From: Verrucomicrobiota bacterium
GTDB taxonomy: Bacteria; Verrucomicrobiota; Verrucomicrobiia; Limisphaerales; Fontisphaeraceae
Length of the DNA stretch: 44,899 nucleotides
Reading direction: 5' to 3'
NCBI GenBank assembly: GCA_037139415.1
Contig: JBAXGN010000044.1
Span: 1-44,899, forward strand
Under the pieces are notes generated by a model. That model had not been told where the DNA came from. It saw only the letters and a program-made list of their open reading frames with translations, and made no database searches. This document shows, piece after piece, positions 44,035 through 44,899 of this stretch. Numbering within the stretch: the first letter of the stretch is position 1; each line of letters starts with the position of its first letter. The position numbers and the translations under genes are program-made.

Positions 44035-44418
44035 ATAAACGGAATTATTGTCATGTTTCCAGTCACTTGTCTTGAACACCTTTAACAGCCTTCATTGGGT
44101 TGGAATCAGTTGGAACTGGCTGGAATAAAGAGAGATGCAAAACCTAGAGAGGCCGTTTTTCGTGCTTTTATACTTGTCGCGGGTTTTCAAAATCGACATT
44201 TGTAAGTCCTTGATTTCCAAGGCCCCAAGACAAGTGATTGGAAATGTTCCTTTAACGATAAAGTGAAAGTGGCTAGAATTGACCACCTTGGGAGATTTTG
44301 CCGTTTTGAGTTTTTTACATTAGGAAAAATTATCATCGCGGCGGGTCTGCGGGTGCTTGGCCAGGCTGGCGCGGGACTTCCGCGCAAGGTTCGCCGGATC
44401 ATAATTAGGGAATGGAGA
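44035..44418. other. AT-rich region without a supportable gene
   Basis: About 380 bases between tRNA and the small minus-strand frame at 44419. Composition is AT-rich. Short open frames on both strands lack natural composition. TTGGAATCAGTTGGAACTGG contains a repeated TTGGAA(T/C) word but no clear att-type duplication of the tRNA 3' end is seen. Confidence 0.5.
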
Positions 44419-44640
44419 TCACTGGATGTCTGCAAGCATGACCACCTTGGCGTGAGGTAACGCTTCCAATATGGCGTCCTTTTCTCCCTGGCATTCCGCC
44501 AACCATTCTTGGGTATCACTCAGAAACAAGTAATCGTATCCCTCCATGACGATGGGTTTGCCGTCGTCTGGCAATTGCCTTGTAGTAAGGCTCCCCAGCC
44601 TTTCCACTGGAATATTTACTGGTATTGCAGGTGCGCCCAT
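44419..44640 (-). CDS. Small hypothetical protein, 73 aa
   Basis: Starts MGAPAIPVNIPVERLGSL at 44640 and ends AKVVMLADIQ. Contains a plausible hydrophobic core (MEGYDYLFLSDTQEWLAEC) and acidic stretches. Family unknown. Just upstream on the same strand a 20-codon frame (44646-44708, MRRIIPEEIENFIFK...) ends 5 bases before this ATG, so this may be the second gene of a tiny unit or the remains of one frameshifted gene. Confidence 0.4.
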   Translation of the reverse strand: MGAPAIPVNIPVERLGSLTTRQLPDDGKPIVMEGYDYLFLSDTQEWLAECQGEKDAILEALPHAKVVMLADIQ

Positions 44641-44734
44641 AACTGTTATTTCCCTAACATACTCTTGAAAATAAAGTTTTCAATCTCTTCTGGAATAATT
44701 CTCCGCATGGTTCATTTTACGGCTACCAAGGCAA

Positions 44735-44763
44735 ACAACAACCGCCCTGGATGGCCAGGGCGG
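44735..44763 (-). terminator. Hairpin terminator of the right-edge gene
   Basis: Perfect 9-bp stem CCGCCCTGG (44742-44750) with CCAGGGCGG (44755-44763), 4-base loop. Read on the minus strand it is followed by TTGTTGTTTG, a T-rich tail. It lies 23 bases after the stop of the partial gene at 44787. Confidence 0.65.
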
Positions 44764-44786
44764 CTGCTCATGGGATGGATGCCGGG

Positions 44787-44899
44787 TTAATGATGGCGGG
44801 TGGATTCACCTTTTGTGGCTGGATTTACCTCCAAAGCATGTGCCGCCATGCCGTCCAGATACCGGGATAGATCAAACCCTTCCGCCTCGGCGTATGCCT
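44787..44899 (-). CDS. Partial hypothetical protein cut by the window edge
   Basis: Only the C-terminal 36 codons are present, ending TKGESTRHH with TAA at 44787. The visible part includes AEAEGFDLSRYLDGMAAH, helical and acidic. It is not recognisable as a family. Its frame is open to the edge and the hairpin downstream supports a real gene end. Confidence 0.6.
   Translation of the reverse strand, partial: AYAEAEGFDLSRYLDGMAAHALEVNPATKGESTRHH

Noticed and set aside
44187-44519. 110-codon minus-strand frame after the tRNA
   Set aside because: Arg/Trp/Ser-rich and without domain; overlaps the more natural 44419-44640 frame.

Overview
The window looks like chromosomal DNA from a GC-rich, heterotrophic bacterium, most likely a Verrucomicrobiota member of the Pedosphaera/Limisphaera type. 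This is inference from content: secreted sulfatase, GH127, GH5 and GH2/DUF4965 polysaccharide enzymes with signal peptides, scarce Shine-Dalgarno motifs, a GGC/CGC-rich codon bias, and many short palindromic repeats between genes. No 16S gene is present to confirm it.

Layout. Positions 1-530 hold a dense array of short hairpins with no supportable gene. A 318-aa orphan protein follows (620-1576, minus). Next is a minus-strand sugar-catabolism operon: GH127-type hydrolase, ribokinase-type kinase, sulfatase (1734-6541). It faces a plus-strand class I aminotransferase (6809-8065). A minus-strand housekeeping operon runs 12889 to 8371: scpA, scpB, pheA, kdsD, secreted esterase. A nitronate monooxygenase-like gene (plus) and a B12-binding radical SAM gene (minus) overlap tail to tail by 153 bp. 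Then come a small plus-strand gene, a single-chain restriction-modification enzyme (16760-19894), dnaG, a CvpA-like gene and an MFS transporter (minus). A stand-alone Lrp-type RAM domain, a GH5 enzyme and a small Cys-rich protein follow on plus. A phospholipid-repair operon (marR, lplT-like, aas-like, then an alpha/beta hydrolase) lies at 25596-30387 on minus, followed by an orphan PAS histidine kinase. An AT-rich gap with a perfect 26-bp palindrome separates this from a short helical protein with an FN3-like end, a 1470-aa GH2-DUF4965 fusion (minus), tyrA, a CII-like HTH regulator (minus), a SNF2 helicase and tRNA-Leu(CAA). The right edge holds a cut-off minus-strand gene behind a hairpin terminator, with a weakly supported small gene and unassigned AT-rich DNA between it and the tRNA.

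How genes work together. The GH127/kinase/sulfatase operon, the GH5 enzyme and the giant GH2 fusion point to breakdown of sulfated or arabinose-containing plant or algal glycans. PheA and TyrA together cover the phenylalanine and tyrosine branches from chorismate. KdsD feeds Kdo synthesis for LPS, implying a Gram-negative envelope. LplT and Aas would import and re-acylate lysophospholipids.

Most unusual signals. (1) A dispersed palindromic element with two 24-nt inverted arms occurs three times in or just after the restriction-modification gene, twice in frame within its coding sequence, plus a solo arm at 26420. (2) The specificity region of the same gene is much more AT-rich than its nuclease and methyltransferase parts, with the break at the NPPY motif, suggesting a swapped target-recognition domain. 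(3) The hairpin array at 1-530 has arms that change in sequence but stay complementary around recurring CTTCA/TGAAG loops. (4) GH2 and DUF4965 modules are fused in one secreted protein that also carries a 72-bp tandem duplication.
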